Shown here in pieces: positions 25,356-35,020 of a stretch of DNA of 64,000 bases. Under the pieces are notes generated by a model. The model saw only the letters and a list, made by a program, of their open reading frames with translations, ran no database searches and was not told where the DNA came from. This DNA comes from Alphaproteobacteria bacterium (GTDB taxonomy: Bacteria; Pseudomonadota; Alphaproteobacteria; Micavibrionales; Micavibrionaceae): contig JAJFGV010000043.1 of the NCBI GenBank assembly GCA_021775965.1, forward strand, positions 1 to 64,000. The letters run 5' to 3'. Numbering within the stretch: position 1 is the first letter of the stretch; each line of letters starts with the position of its first letter. The position numbers and the translations under genes were made by a program.

Positions 25356-26318
25356 ATGGCCAAAATTGCGGTTGTTATTCCATGCTATAAATCACGCGAT
25401 CAGGTTCTTGATGTTCTGAGCGCTGTGCCTGATGCGGTTAACACAATCTATTGTGTCGATGATGCCTGCCCTGACAAAACCGGCGAACATATTCAGGAGA
25501 ACTGCAAAGACAAACGCGTCCAGGTCCTCACCCATGAAAAAAACCAGGGCGTCGGCGGTGCGATGGTCACGGGCTACAAAAAAGCCCTTGAAGACAATGC
25601 TGATATCATAGTCAAAATTGATTCCGACGGACAAATGGACCCCGCCATCATACCCCTTTATATTGGCCCCATAATGCAAGGACATGCGGACTACACCAAA
25701 GGCAACCGTTTTTACAATCCTGAATTTTTAGAAACCATGCCCAAGACCAGAATCTTCGGCAATGCAGGGCTGTCGTTTCTCAATAAATTTTCGACCGGCT
25801 ATTGGCGGGTTTTTGATCCAACAAACGGCTATACCGCCATTCATGCTGACGTTCTAAAACTCATGCCGCTGGATAAAATCAACAAAGGTTATTTCTTTGA
25901 ATCAGACATGCTGTTTCGTTTGGGAACGCTGCGCGCTGTGGTCAGAGACATCCCGCAACAGGCCTTTTACGGCGAGGAAGAAAGCAATTTGAGTATATCG
26001 CACGCGGTATATTCCTTTGCCGGCAACCACATTCGTAATTTCTTCAAACGCATTGTCTACAGCTATTTCGTCAGGGATTTTCAGGTTGCCTCTATCGAAT
26101 GGATTTTGGGCCCGGCTTTGATTTTATTCTCCACCATATTCGGTTTGGGACAATGGGCAGAAAGCGTCGAAAACCAAAGCGAAGCTTCGGCAGGCACCGT
26201 CATGTTGGCCGCGCTTCCTTTTATCGTCGGATTTCAACTGACCTTATCAGCGCTGCATTTTGACATTCAAAACCAGCCGAAAACGCCGCTCCATCTACTT
26301 GTAAGACCCGCAAGTTAA
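25356..26318 (+). CDS. Family 2 glycosyltransferase (polyprenyl-phosphate sugar type)
   Basis: 320 residues. The N-terminal GT-A domain has VVIPCYKSRDQ, VDDACPD and KIDSDGQMD (the DxD-type site), resembling dolichyl-phosphate mannose synthases. Two hydrophobic segments near the C-terminus (WILGPALILFSTIFGLG, VMLAALPFIVGFQLTLSALH) anchor it in the membrane. The ATG at 25356 has AGAGGA upstream; the frame extends to 25296 without a site. One base separates its stop from the next gene, a multi-pass glycosyltransferase that may use the lipid-linked sugar made here. Confidence 0.88.
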   Translation: MAKIAVVIPCYKSRDQVLDVLSAVPDAVNTIYCVDDACPDKTGEHIQENCKDKRVQVLTHEKNQGVGGAMVTGYKKALEDNADIIVKIDSDGQMDPAIIPLYIGPIMQGHADYTKGNRFYNPEFLETMPKTRIFGNAGLSFLNKFSTGYWRVFDPTNGYTAIHADVLKLMPLDKINKGYFFESDMLFRLGTLRAVVRDIPQQAFYGEEESNLSISHAVYSFAGNHIRNFFKRIVYSYFVRDFQVASIEWILGPALILFSTIFGLGQWAESVENQSEASAGTVMLAALPFIVGFQLTLSALHFDIQNQPKTPLHLLVRPAS

Positions 26319-26319
26319 C

Positions 26320-27669
26320 ATGGATAAATTCTACAAATTTGAACTGCCTATATTTTTTATCATTTTTGCGGCTGCCTTATGGATTGTCAAACCAAACACC
26401 CAGCAGTCATATGCCTGGCAGGGCGACGATCTGCGCTATATCAGCTATGCCGTTTCCCTACACAAACATAACGTTTTCGGATTGAGCAACAAGGATACAA
26501 ACGCCGCACCGCAACCCGGCAATGCCAACGCACCATTTTACCCAGCGTTAATAACCGGCGTTATGATGCTTGACCCTGCGTTTGCTGAAAGCATGATTTG
26601 TGCAATAGAAACAAATGGTGGTAGCGGCTGTGAAGAAAATTTTGAAAACTTTTTTATGCTGCAAACAGGATTAGCGCTGCTCAGTTTGTTTTTAATTTAT
26701 TTGACCGCGAAGCGTTTCAGCCATAGCCGTCTGACGGGATGGCTGGCCGCTGCTCTGGCGCTCGGCTCTGGGATTTTTAGCGAATTTTCCCATGCTTTTA
26801 TGACAGAAATTCTTATCCTGGCGGCGTTCTGCGGGCTTTTACTGTTATGCCAGATCTTTTACCAGGACCGACGCCTGCGCTGGATTGGCGCCATAGCACT
26901 CATGCTTGCGGTCCTCACGTTAACGCGCCCATCCTATCTTTACTTGTTCTACGGCTTTGCTGCATTTTTTGCAGTCATCGCGATAATGAACCGCACAAAA
27001 ACATCATGGCTAAATTTGGGCATTTTAATCATCGCCTTTACCGCCGCTATTTCTCCCTGGGCCATACGCAACAAAACCCATTTTAACTCCTTTACCCTCA
27101 CATCAGGTGGTTACGCCGAAGCCATTTTGGTCCAGCGCGTTAATTATAACCAGATGAGCTGGCCAGAAGTTGGCGTTTCCATGATTTACTTTCTACCTGA
27201 CTTTGGTGACTCTTTGGCAAAGAAACTTTTCTCTAAAGATTTGCACGACAAACTTGGATGGAACGAAGGATCATATTATATGCAGGGCTACGCCTCCCAC
27301 ATCACAGAATTGACAGATGAACTGGGCGGCCATGACAAAATACTCGGCCATTTAATCCGCGAAGAGATTCTAACTCTCAAACATATTGCGGTGAGCGTGC
27401 CCCTGGCGCTGCGCGGGACTTTTATTGCCAAATATTGGGGGCTGATCGGCTTTATTACCTTTATTGTTTTGCTCATACAAACATCGCGACGAAAGGACTA
27501 TACTATCCTTGTAATGAGCCTGCCGCTTTTTTATATGGTGGCGTTTCATGCCGGGCTATCGGTCAGCATTCCACGCTATAATCTTCCCCTTGTCATGCTT
27601 TATGCTTTAAGCATGGCGCACCTCATCAATATTTATGGTCAGAAACTTGTTACAAAAATCCGCACTTAA
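26320..27669 (+). CDS. Multi-pass membrane glycosyltransferase (GT-C type)
   Basis: 449 residues with about ten predicted membrane helices. The first extracytoplasmic loop carries acidic residues (WQGDDLRYISYAV), as in GT-C enzymes that take sugars from polyprenyl phosphate; PFYPALITGV follows. I cannot assign a specific family such as PMT or ArnT. It sits directly after the GT2 gene and overlaps the flippase-like gene by 35 bases, so it belongs to the same operon. Confidence 0.75.
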   Translation: MDKFYKFELPIFFIIFAAALWIVKPNTQQSYAWQGDDLRYISYAVSLHKHNVFGLSNKDTNAAPQPGNANAPFYPALITGVMMLDPAFAESMICAIETNGGSGCEENFENFFMLQTGLALLSLFLIYLTAKRFSHSRLTGWLAAALALGSGIFSEFSHAFMTEILILAAFCGLLLLCQIFYQDRRLRWIGAIALMLAVLTLTRPSYLYLFYGFAAFFAVIAIMNRTKTSWLNLGILIIAFTAAISPWAIRNKTHFNSFTLTSGGYAEAILVQRVNYNQMSWPEVGVSMIYFLPDFGDSLAKKLFSKDLHDKLGWNEGSYYMQGYASHITELTDELGGHDKILGHLIREEILTLKHIAVSVPLALRGTFIAKYWGLIGFITFIVLLIQTSRRKDYTILVMSLPLFYMVAFHAGLSVSIPRYNLPLVMLYALSMAHLINIYGQKLVTKIRT

Positions 27670-28627
27670 CAAACCAGTTTTATGGATCACTGCTTCTCTG
27701 ATCAGCATAGCACTACTCACGCTTGTTATCATGCAAGTCGATATAGCGCAGGCACGCATCATGCTTGCGAATTTATCCTGGTCTATGCTGGCCGTTGCGT
27801 TCCTGTTTTTACTTCTCGAAGGCATCATGACGGCGCTGCGCATCTGGCTGTTTGCGGGCAAGAAACCCTGCGTTGGATCAGCGTTAAAAGCCAATGCCTG
27901 GTATGTTCTTCTACTGGTTGTTCTGCCCGCCCGCCTTGGTGAAGTGGTGGCCATCGTGGTTTTCGAGCGCTATTTGGGCCAAAAATACGGCGCCGCCGCT
28001 ATGAGTATCGTGGCGCAACGCCTATATGATGTCATCGTCCTCGGCACATTTTTTCTGATCGCCTTGCTCGGCCTTGGTGATTTTATGGACAAAGAAATCA
28101 TGGGCATTGCCGCTGTCCTTTTGATCGGATTTTCTCTTTTTGTTTTGGTTCGCCTGGATATGTTTTTGACAATCTCCGCGCTCTTTTTTAAGAAAATGAA
28201 TATAGGGCATGCTGGCATAACAAAAAAAATTATGCGTCTTATTCTACAAGCCCGCCTCTATAGCCGTCACAATCTCAACCGCCGCGATATTCCGATGGCT
28301 TTAATCCTTACCATCGGCAAATGGGTCAGCAATCTGGCAGCGCTCGTCTTTTTGTTTATGGCGTTGCATCTCGGGCTATCATTTTTTGAAAATATTATCG
28401 TTGCCAGCGCCTATAATTTTTTGGCCATTATCCCCCTCCAAACCATTGGCGGTATTGGCGTCGGAGAAGCAGGGCTGGCCTTGCTTCTGGTGGGTATGAG
28501 CCTCACAGCCTCGGTTGCCGCCGGGGCCAGTTTGATGATCCGTTTTGTAATTCTGCTCTTTCCGTTTATATTCTGGGGGATGGTCATGGGCGGATTACGA
28601 TTAAAGGAAGGCCCCAATGAGAGCTGA
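27635..28627 (+). CDS. Flippase-like integral membrane protein (UPF0104/LPG synthase TM type)
   Basis: 330 residues, about eight membrane helices. The sequence LPARLGEVVAIVVFERYLG, followed by IPLQTIGGIGVGEAGLALLLVGM, matches the membrane domain shared by lysylphosphatidylglycerol synthases and UPF0104 proteins. The soluble aminoacyltransferase domain of MprF is absent. Such stand-alone domains are often linked with glycolipid pathways. The first 35 bases overlap the preceding gene. Confidence 0.8.
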   Translation: MVRNLLQKSALNKPVLWITASLISIALLTLVIMQVDIAQARIMLANLSWSMLAVAFLFLLLEGIMTALRIWLFAGKKPCVGSALKANAWYVLLLVVLPARLGEVVAIVVFERYLGQKYGAAAMSIVAQRLYDVIVLGTFFLIALLGLGDFMDKEIMGIAAVLLIGFSLFVLVRLDMFLTISALFFKKMNIGHAGITKKIMRLILQARLYSRHNLNRRDIPMALILTIGKWVSNLAALVFLFMALHLGLSFFENIIVASAYNFLAIIPLQTIGGIGVGEAGLALLLVGMSLTASVAAGASLMIRFVILLFPFIFWGMVMGGLRLKEGPNES

Positions 28628-29309
28628 TACGGATGTAGATGCACGTTATAAATTTTTGCGCGATCGCCACGGCGAAGCAAACCCGCAAGCCAATGGCTAT
28701 CGGTTGAGCAGTTTTTTTGCACGGGAACAACGCATTTTGCTCGCGGCGCTGGATAAAAATAACGGCCCGTTCCTTGATGTCGCCTGTGGCTCTGGCCTCA
28801 TGTTGGAACCATTGTTAAAAGACGGCCATAAAGTCTACGGCCTTGATTTCAACGAAGATGCCTGCAAAGCAGCAACACAAAATAGCATTGCCATCCTGCG
28901 CGGAGATGCTTTTAATATGCCGCTGGCGGATAATACCATCGGTCAAATCGTCAATTGCCAGTTTTTAAACCAGCAACCACCCGCACAAACGCAGAAATTT
29001 ATCGAAGAAAGCGCGCGCGTCCTAAAGTCCGGCGGCCAACTCATTATCCTCTGGCGTCATGCGCGTTCCATGATCCACAAAACGTCCCATGCCGTGTTCA
29101 CCTTTATGGACCGCTTTACCGGCCAGCCGCCTTTCCCGCAATATGAACACCCGATGCAAGAAGTACAGAGCTTTGCAGAAACTGCCGGGTTGAAAGTGAA
29201 ACAAAAGGCCGTTACCCTGCCGTTTCTAAAACGCGATATGATTTGTGCAGATGGCTTCACTGCAAAAACCATCGGCGCCTCTCTTTTTATAGTGTTGAAA
29301 AAACCATGA
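28617..29309 (+). CDS. SAM-dependent class I methyltransferase
   Basis: 230 residues with motif I FLDVACGSG (about 57-65), the acidic end of strand 2 (VYGLDFNEDA), RGDAFNMPL and VLKSGGQLIIL, as in methyltransferase 11-type enzymes. Substrate unknown; the operon suggests a glycan or lipid carrier. The ATG overlaps the previous gene by 11 bases, and its TGA overlaps the next ATG by four. Confidence 0.88.
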   Translation: MRADTDVDARYKFLRDRHGEANPQANGYRLSSFFAREQRILLAALDKNNGPFLDVACGSGLMLEPLLKDGHKVYGLDFNEDACKAATQNSIAILRGDAFNMPLADNTIGQIVNCQFLNQQPPAQTQKFIEESARVLKSGGQLIILWRHARSMIHKTSHAVFTFMDRFTGQPPFPQYEHPMQEVQSFAETAGLKVKQKAVTLPFLKRDMICADGFTAKTIGASLFIVLKKP

Positions 29310-30316
29310 AAATTTTTGTACTGAAAGACAACAAAAAACAGGCGTGGAATGAATTTGTTCACGCCAACCCGCAAGGCACATTTTTTCACCTGGCCGAATG
29401 GAAGGATGTGATTGAACTGGCCTTTGGTTGCAAGACTTATTATATCTACGCTGAAGAGGATGGGGTTATTACCGGCGTTTTACCGCTAGCGCTTGTGAAG
29501 CGCCCCATATTCGGCCCCGCTCTTATCTCCACCCCACTTTGTGTTTATGGCGGTGCGCTAGGGCAGGCGCAGGAATTGGAGGCGGCCGCGGCAAAAAAGG
29601 CACAAGCACTAGGCGTCCAATACCTAGAGCTACGCGGCCAAACAAAAGGCCATCATGACTGGCCGGTCAGCGACAGGTTTTATACCTTCCGCCGCACTCT
29701 GTCGAAAAACAATGAGGAAAACCTGAAAGCGATCCCACGCAAACAACGCGCCGAAGTGCGCAAGGGCATCGAAATTAACCTGCAAACAAGCTTTAGTCAG
29801 GATGTTGATATTTTTTATAAAGTTTATGCAGAAAGTGTACGCAACCTTGGCACACCCGTTTTTTCGAAGAATTACATTGAAACTCTCATTAATGTTTTCG
29901 GCGATGCTTGCGAAATTACAACCATCGGACATCAGGGAACAGCGCTCACCAGCGTTCTCAGCTTCAAATACAAGGACCAGATTTTACCCTATTACGGCGG
30001 CGGCCTGCCCGATGCGCGGCATTTTAGCGCCTACCCCTACATGTACTGGAAAGTCATGGAGAGAGCGGCAGAAGAAGGATTTAGAATTTTCGATTTCGGC
30101 CGTTCAATGGAAGGAAGCGGCGCTTTTTCTTTTAAAAAGAACTTCGGGTTTGAGCCACAAAAACTGGCCTATCAATATCATCTAGTGAAAGCACAGGAGC
30201 TGCCCGATATGGACCCGGATAGTCAACGCAATAAATTGCTGACTGATGCGTGGAAATTACTGCCGCTACCAATCGCAAACAGGTTGGGGCCACTTTTGTA
30301 TCCGGTTATAATGTAG
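29306..30316 (+). CDS. FemAB-like GNAT-fold protein
   Basis: 336 residues from the ATG at 29306 (overlapping the methyltransferase stop). It contains THPxxxFxLxEWK-like sequence at the start (NPQGTFFHLAEWKDVI), a central GNAT-like region (KEIxRKQRAEVRKG type: AIPRKQRAEVRKGIE) and FRIFDFGRSMEGSGAFSFKKNFG, typical of the FemAB-related proteins found beside PEP-CTERM/exosortase polysaccharide loci. FemAB proteins move aminoacyl groups to peptidoglycan precursors, but the substrate of this subgroup is not known. The gene converges with the polysaccharide deacetylase, overlapping it by 11 bases. Confidence 0.82.
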   Translation: MKIFVLKDNKKQAWNEFVHANPQGTFFHLAEWKDVIELAFGCKTYYIYAEEDGVITGVLPLALVKRPIFGPALISTPLCVYGGALGQAQELEAAAAKKAQALGVQYLELRGQTKGHHDWPVSDRFYTFRRTLSKNNEENLKAIPRKQRAEVRKGIEINLQTSFSQDVDIFYKVYAESVRNLGTPVFSKNYIETLINVFGDACEITTIGHQGTALTSVLSFKYKDQILPYYGGGLPDARHFSAYPYMYWKVMERAAEEGFRIFDFGRSMEGSGAFSFKKNFGFEPQKLAYQYHLVKAQELPDMDPDSQRNKLLTDAWKLLPLPIANRLGPLLYPVIM

Positions 30317-31133
30317 ACGGATCGACAACATTTGTAATGCTATCAAAATTCTGATCCTTAAACGGCACAGAAAATTCAAAACTTTCTGCAAGCCTCTCAA
30401 GCTTGTTAAAAGTGTTCTTTCTGTTCATCCAGAGCAATAAACTGACTGGGGCGGAAGCGCCCTTAATCCGCCAGTTTTTCTCTTCAGGATCGAAATCATA
30501 AGGATGGCAATAGGTCCATAGAATCACGCTATCACCGGCCTTTTTGGCCTTATTTTCAATCACACCAAAAGGCAAATAACGAAAATAAAACCCACCAAGA
30601 TAGGGCATTAAAAACGGCCCAACTTTCCCGATAGGCGCTGGGATTTCAATCAAACCATTTGACCATCGAAACGGCGAAGACGGCGCGCCAGGAAACCCAT
30701 GAAGCGGATTGGGCGCCGGAAGAACACTGGAGGAATACTCAAGCCCCAGCTCTTTTAAAATATCAACGGCCCAAAGCGTGTCGCGGGTCAAAGAAAAAAT
30801 AGGCGCGCGATATCCTACAATCTTTTCACCGGTAATATCTTCTAATATATCCTTGGCCCGCTTCGTATGGTCCCGAAACTGCCCGCTATCCTGCTTGGTC
30901 AGCGGCGTATGATCATAGGAGTGATGGGCAATTTCATGCCCTGCGTCATGGATACGTCGTATAAGCTGCGGATTTTTTTCGGCCAAAGTACCAACCGTAA
31001 ACACCGTGGCCTTTATCGCCCGCTCATTCAAAAACTCCAGAATTTTTTCGGTAACAACCGAATAGCGCTCCGGAACACTCTCATCGGGGCGATGATCTTC
31101 CAGATCCAATGTAAATGTAATCGACGTTGCCAT
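30306..31133 (-). CDS. Polysaccharide deacetylase with DUF3473-like C-terminus
   Basis: 275 residues, NodB-type. Visible are the catalytic TFTLDLEDH (Asp pair), the metal ligands HEIAHHSYDHTPL, RAPIFSLT and the C-terminal YFRYLPFGVIENKAKK...WTYCHPYDFD, the arrangement of exosortase-associated deacetylases. No signal peptide is seen. It follows the FAD monooxygenase gene with a one-base TGATG overlap, and converges with femAB. Probably trims N-acetyl groups from a cell-surface polysaccharide made by the neighbouring module. Confidence 0.88.
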   Translation of the reverse strand: MATSITFTLDLEDHRPDESVPERYSVVTEKILEFLNERAIKATVFTVGTLAEKNPQLIRRIHDAGHEIAHHSYDHTPLTKQDSGQFRDHTKRAKDILEDITGEKIVGYRAPIFSLTRDTLWAVDILKELGLEYSSSVLPAPNPLHGFPGAPSSPFRWSNGLIEIPAPIGKVGPFLMPYLGGFYFRYLPFGVIENKAKKAGDSVILWTYCHPYDFDPEEKNWRIKGASAPVSLLLWMNRKNTFNKLERLAESFEFSVPFKDQNFDSITNVVDPSTL

Positions 31134-32281
31134 CAGACCTTTGAATATTTCATTTTAAAGTAATTTCGAAACACAATGTTCGGCACGAACCGCATCAGCC
31201 CATCACGGATCATATGGTTTTTGGCGCTCATCGGCACATACCATTTTACGGCACTGCGCGTCGCCGGCATAATATCCTCAATGATCGGCCGCATCTCCGT
31301 CTCATAAGCCCTGAAGGCCGTTCCCACCTCATCATGCTCGATCAGTACGTTACACAATCGACACGCCCCGGCAAAAGCCGCCGCCGCGCCGCGCCCGGAA
31401 AAAAGCGTCAGACAATGCGCCGCATCTCCAACCAAAACAGAACGCCCCTTATGCCAGACTGGCATATCAACCTGGCTCAGAACATCCATATAAAATGGCT
31501 CGTCTTTCGGGCAATGCTCAAGCACCTTCGCCGTTGTCGCGCTCGTTCCCTCGTAAGCTTTTAACAAATGATCGCGGCGTTGACCAGGCGGCGGCAAATG
31601 ACGATCTTTATTCGCCCAGACAAACACCGCGCCGATATCATCCTGCAACGTATTAAACACCGCCATATAGCGATCGCGCTCCATATGGGTCGCAAATTTA
31701 CTCTCAATATTAATTGCATTGGGCAAACGAAACGCCGCGACATGAAGATCGAGATAATCGCGTCCATATTCGCTTTCATCAAAAACCAGCTTACGCACCG
31801 CGGAATGCAGACCGTCCGTACCAATCACCACATCAAATTCTTCCTCAGCGCCGGACGCAAACGTAACCTTCGCCGCTGGTCCGCTATCATCAATCGCCGT
31901 GATCTGATCGCCAAAACGAATATCGGCAACGGATTTTGCATGTTCATAAAGAACCTGCGCCAGATCATCGCGCATGATCTGAATAATACTGAGGCCATCA
32001 AACATTTTGGAATAATTTAGGTCCAGCAGGTTCCGCCCCGTGCGATCATGATAGCTGGAAGATCGAATACGCATATCATAGGGCTTTAAGTCAGAAACCA
32101 GCCCCATCTCCTCAGCAAAGATATACGCCTGATGTGAAAGCGCTACCAAAAACCCGCCGACCCGCGTTGCTTCCGATTTTTCAACAACAACAGGTTTAAA
32201 GCCAGCTTTGGCCAGACGAATGGCGGTGGTTAAACCGGCAATCCCCGCCCCACTGATCAGAATTTTTCTGCCCTTTTTCAT
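31133..32281 (-). CDS. FAD-dependent aromatic-type monooxygenase
   Basis: 382 residues in the p-hydroxybenzoate hydroxylase/UbiH fold. The dinucleotide motif is ILISGAGIAGLTTAIRLA, the second FAD motif DVVIGTDGLHSAVR and the third VLVGDAAHCLTLFSGRGA. The start at 32281 is chosen because the preceding residues to 32317 lack family support. Substrate unknown. It heads a two-gene operon with the deacetylase. An AGGGCCT/AGGCCCT hairpin lies upstream at 32303-32323. Confidence 0.85.
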   Translation of the reverse strand: MKKGRKILISGAGIAGLTTAIRLAKAGFKPVVVEKSEATRVGGFLVALSHQAYIFAEEMGLVSDLKPYDMRIRSSSYHDRTGRNLLDLNYSKMFDGLSIIQIMRDDLAQVLYEHAKSVADIRFGDQITAIDDSGPAAKVTFASGAEEEFDVVIGTDGLHSAVRKLVFDESEYGRDYLDLHVAAFRLPNAINIESKFATHMERDRYMAVFNTLQDDIGAVFVWANKDRHLPPPGQRRDHLLKAYEGTSATTAKVLEHCPKDEPFYMDVLSQVDMPVWHKGRSVLVGDAAHCLTLFSGRGAAAAFAGACRLCNVLIEHDEVGTAFRAYETEMRPIIEDIMPATRSAVKWYVPMSAKNHMIRDGLMRFVPNIVFRNYFKMKYSKV

Positions 32282-32417
32282 GCCGCCAAACCTATAGGCT
32301 GAAGGGCCTAAGAGCAAGGCCCTATAATTTTCATAGTAATCACAACCAAACGTGACAACATCAATCGGGCTGTGCTACGCATAGCGCAGGCAAACAACTA
32401 CCCTAGGGGAAAACAAC

Positions 32418-33185
32418 ATGAGATTATTAATTCTGACGGCCTTGCTATCCTGCACACTGGTTATTTCGAATGCTGCCGTTGCGCAGGACTGGTGGAAAAG
32501 AGCGCAGGAGGTCATGAACTCCGACACGGGCAGCCAGGTCACGCGCACACTCAGCAATAGAAATTCTGCGACATCTAATCTTACCAATGGTGAAATTGGT
32601 CTGGGGTTAAGAGATGCCCTGCGCGTTGGCACCGAACGGGTTGTTGGAAATCTTGGCACACAAGATGGATTTAATCTCGACCCTAAAATTCACATTCCGC
32701 TGCCCGGAACCTTGGCCCGCGTAGATTCTGCCCTATCAACAATAGGTATGAGCTCACTAACCGATGATCTTGAACTGCGCCTCAACCGCGCCGCCGAAGC
32801 AGCAACCCCCAAAGCCAAAGAATTGTTCATCACAGCCATCAGCGAGATGAGCATAGACGATGCTAAAAATATTCTGACAGGACCACAGGATGCCGCCACA
32901 CAATATCTAAGAAAAACCATGGGGCCCGGCCTGGGAAAAGAAATGCAGCCACTGGTCAGCAAAGCGCTTACTGATGCCGGCGCCATAAAGGCTTACGACC
33001 GCACCATGGGTCAGTACCAGGCAATCCCTTTCATGCCGGATGTAAAAGCAAATTTGAATGACTATGTCGTGAACAAAGCCATGGACGGCATCTTTTACTA
33101 CGTCGGACAGGAAGAGGCGGCCATCCGCACAAATCCCGCCAAACGCACGACTGATATCCTTAAGAAAGTCTTCGCCTCACGATAG
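32418..33185 (+). CDS. Exported DUF4197 family protein
   Basis: 255 residues with a signal peptide (LLILTALLSCTLVISNAAVA). The mature part matches DUF4197: LTNGEIGLGLRDALRVGTERVV, KIHIPLPGTLARV, LNRAAEAATPKAKELFITAI, ILTGPQDAATQYLRKTMG. The family is widespread and periplasmic; its function is not known. The stop lies 18 bases before the helicase stop, so the genes converge. Confidence 0.9.
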   Translation: MRLLILTALLSCTLVISNAAVAQDWWKRAQEVMNSDTGSQVTRTLSNRNSATSNLTNGEIGLGLRDALRVGTERVVGNLGTQDGFNLDPKIHIPLPGTLARVDSALSTIGMSSLTDDLELRLNRAAEAATPKAKELFITAISEMSIDDAKNILTGPQDAATQYLRKTMGPGLGKEMQPLVSKALTDAGAIKAYDRTMGQYQAIPFMPDVKANLNDYVVNKAMDGIFYYVGQEEAAIRTNPAKRTTDILKKVFASR

Positions 33186-33203
33186 AAGTAAAAGCCGACC
33201 GGC

Positions 33204-34712
33204 CTACGCCGCCCTGCTAGGTTTCTTGCCTCTATGCTTTTTTGCGTGTGGCTTGGCTGTGATATAGCGTGATGCGGGCTTTTGTCCATTACCATCCTGA
33301 CGATGTCTTTTTTCGCCATTCTGCTGACTCTTACCGTTGTTCTGGCCTCTCTTCTGACCATCCTTTTGACCGTTTTCATTACGGCTTTCCTGTCTATCTC
33401 CCTGACCATTCGCCTTACGGTTCTCCTGACCGCGGGCTTTACCAGCCTCAGGGCGTCCTTCAGCGCGGCCTTGGCCTTCAGAACTTCCACCTTCAGAACG
33501 CCTATGTGAACGTTGCTTTCTTTGGCCCGCATACCCACCGGATTTTCCGCCTGGCTTGCCTGAAAAAGGCTTTTTCTTGCCATATGCGCCCGGTACGCGG
33601 CGCGCGCCTTGCGGAGCTTGTGCCTTTTTGGATGGATCAAGCAATTGCTCAATTGCACTCCATTTGCGGCCCTCTTGCGAAGAGACAAAGCTCAAAGCAG
33701 AGCCCTGCGCTCCGGCTCTCGCCGTTCTGCCCATACGGTGAATGTAATCTTCGGCCACCTGAGGCAAATCATAGTTAACCACGTGTTCGATATGCGGCAC
33801 ATCAAGACCACGCGCAGCAATATCAGTCGCAACCAATATTCTAAATTTTTTGCGGCGAAAATTATTCATCACAGTATTGCGTTTGTTTTGTCTTAAATCA
33901 CCATGCAGTGCATCGGATTCAAATCCATCGCGGCGCAAATTTTTGGCCATTCTTTCTGCGCCATGCTTGGTTTTGATAAAGATAATAACCGAACCACTCC
34001 GATCATGAAGCTGCAACACAAGCTCTTTATATTTTTTATCCTGCTCAATGCGAATAACGTCCTGCTTGATATTCAGCGCTACAACATTGGTTGCACCCAT
34101 CGAAACGCGCTCAGGATTGGTCAGATATTTGCTTGAGAGCTTTATAATGGCATCCGGCATGGTCGCCGAAAACATGAGTGTCTGGCGTTTTTTCGGCATG
34201 AACCTCAAAATTTTATCAATCTGCACGCCAAAGCCCATGTCCAGCATGCGGTCAGTTTCATCCAAAACCAAAAACCCTGCATCATGCAGCTTCAAAGTAC
34301 CACGCTCCAGATGATCGTTAATTCTTCCTGGTGTGCCAACAATAATGCGAGGCTGCGCGCGCAGCTGTGAAAGTTGTTTGCCCATCGACTCGCCGCCGAT
34401 AATAAAGGCGGTTTTGATCGGGCTTTTATAGCCAACCAATTGATGGATCACATCCAGAACCTGCTTGGCAAGTTCACGTGTTGGTGTCAGGACAAGCGCG
34501 GTACCGCGCGGATTACGCAACAATGATTCAACCAACGGAATAGAAAACGCAGCCGTTTTACCGGTTCCCGTCTGAGCGCTACCCAGAACATCGCGTCCCT
34601 GCAACGCCAATGGAATAGCTTTTGCCTGGATTGGTGTCGGGACTTTGTGGTCCATCTTGGACAATGATTTATTCAGCTCTTGCGACAGGCCGAAGCCTTC
34701 AAAAGTTTTCAT
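33204..34712 (-). CDS. DEAD-box family RNA helicase (RhlE-like, DETD variant)
   Basis: 502 residues. Helicase core: Q motif (PTPIQAKAIPLAL), motif I AQTGTGKT, Ib TPGR, motif II VLDETDRMLDMGF, III SAT, V ARGLDVP and VI HRMGRTARAG. Motif II reads DETD instead of DEAD, an uncommon change that keeps the catalytic Asp-Glu. Residues of about 375-500 form a low-complexity Gly/Arg/Lys/Gln-rich tail typical of RNA-binding RhlE homologues. These enzymes act in cold adaptation, ribosome assembly and RNA decay. Confidence 0.92.
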   Translation of the reverse strand: MKTFEGFGLSQELNKSLSKMDHKVPTPIQAKAIPLALQGRDVLGSAQTGTGKTAAFSIPLVESLLRNPRGTALVLTPTRELAKQVLDVIHQLVGYKSPIKTAFIIGGESMGKQLSQLRAQPRIIVGTPGRINDHLERGTLKLHDAGFLVLDETDRMLDMGFGVQIDKILRFMPKKRQTLMFSATMPDAIIKLSSKYLTNPERVSMGATNVVALNIKQDVIRIEQDKKYKELVLQLHDRSGSVIIFIKTKHGAERMAKNLRRDGFESDALHGDLRQNKRNTVMNNFRRKKFRILVATDIAARGLDVPHIEHVVNYDLPQVAEDYIHRMGRTARAGAQGSALSFVSSQEGRKWSAIEQLLDPSKKAQAPQGARRVPGAYGKKKPFSGKPGGKSGGYAGQRKQRSHRRSEGGSSEGQGRAEGRPEAGKARGQENRKANGQGDRQESRNENGQKDGQKRGQNNGKSQQNGEKRHRQDGNGQKPASRYITAKPHAKKHRGKKPSRAA

Positions 34713-35020
34713 GTTATTTTCTTTCTTAATTTATGTTCCAACAAAGCACTCTCCCGCGCACAACGCGCGGGATGAAGCCTCAAAGGGCCGTTAACTTATA
34801 AAAGTGAACTTTGTGGAAAAAGGAGTGATTTTTTGATTTCACGTATCCTTATTCATATTGGATACTTTTTCTGTAAGTTCTCAGCGTCTACTAAACGCAG
34901 CGGAGGTTATGGCAGGTTTTGTAGATTCTGTCAAACTTTTGTTTTCGCACCCAAATTTGAATCCCTTCCCTTTCTCCATAAAAGCTGCTAAATACCTCCC
35001 TGTCTGCATGTGCGCAGGCA
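34713..35020. other. Intergenic region upstream of the que operon
   Basis: Contains the divergent promoters of the helicase and the queuosine operon. A GC-rich CCCGCGC-ACAAC-GCGCGGG hairpin near 34752-34770 lies in the helicase leader. An open frame from 34858 has no ribosome-binding site and no family similarity, so I do not call it a gene. The riboswitch follows at 35021. Confidence 0.6.

Noticed and set aside
32303-32323. Terminator upstream of the FAD monooxygenase
   Set aside because: The AGGGCCT/AGGCCCT stem is real but short, lies in the promoter region, and has no T-run in a useful direction.
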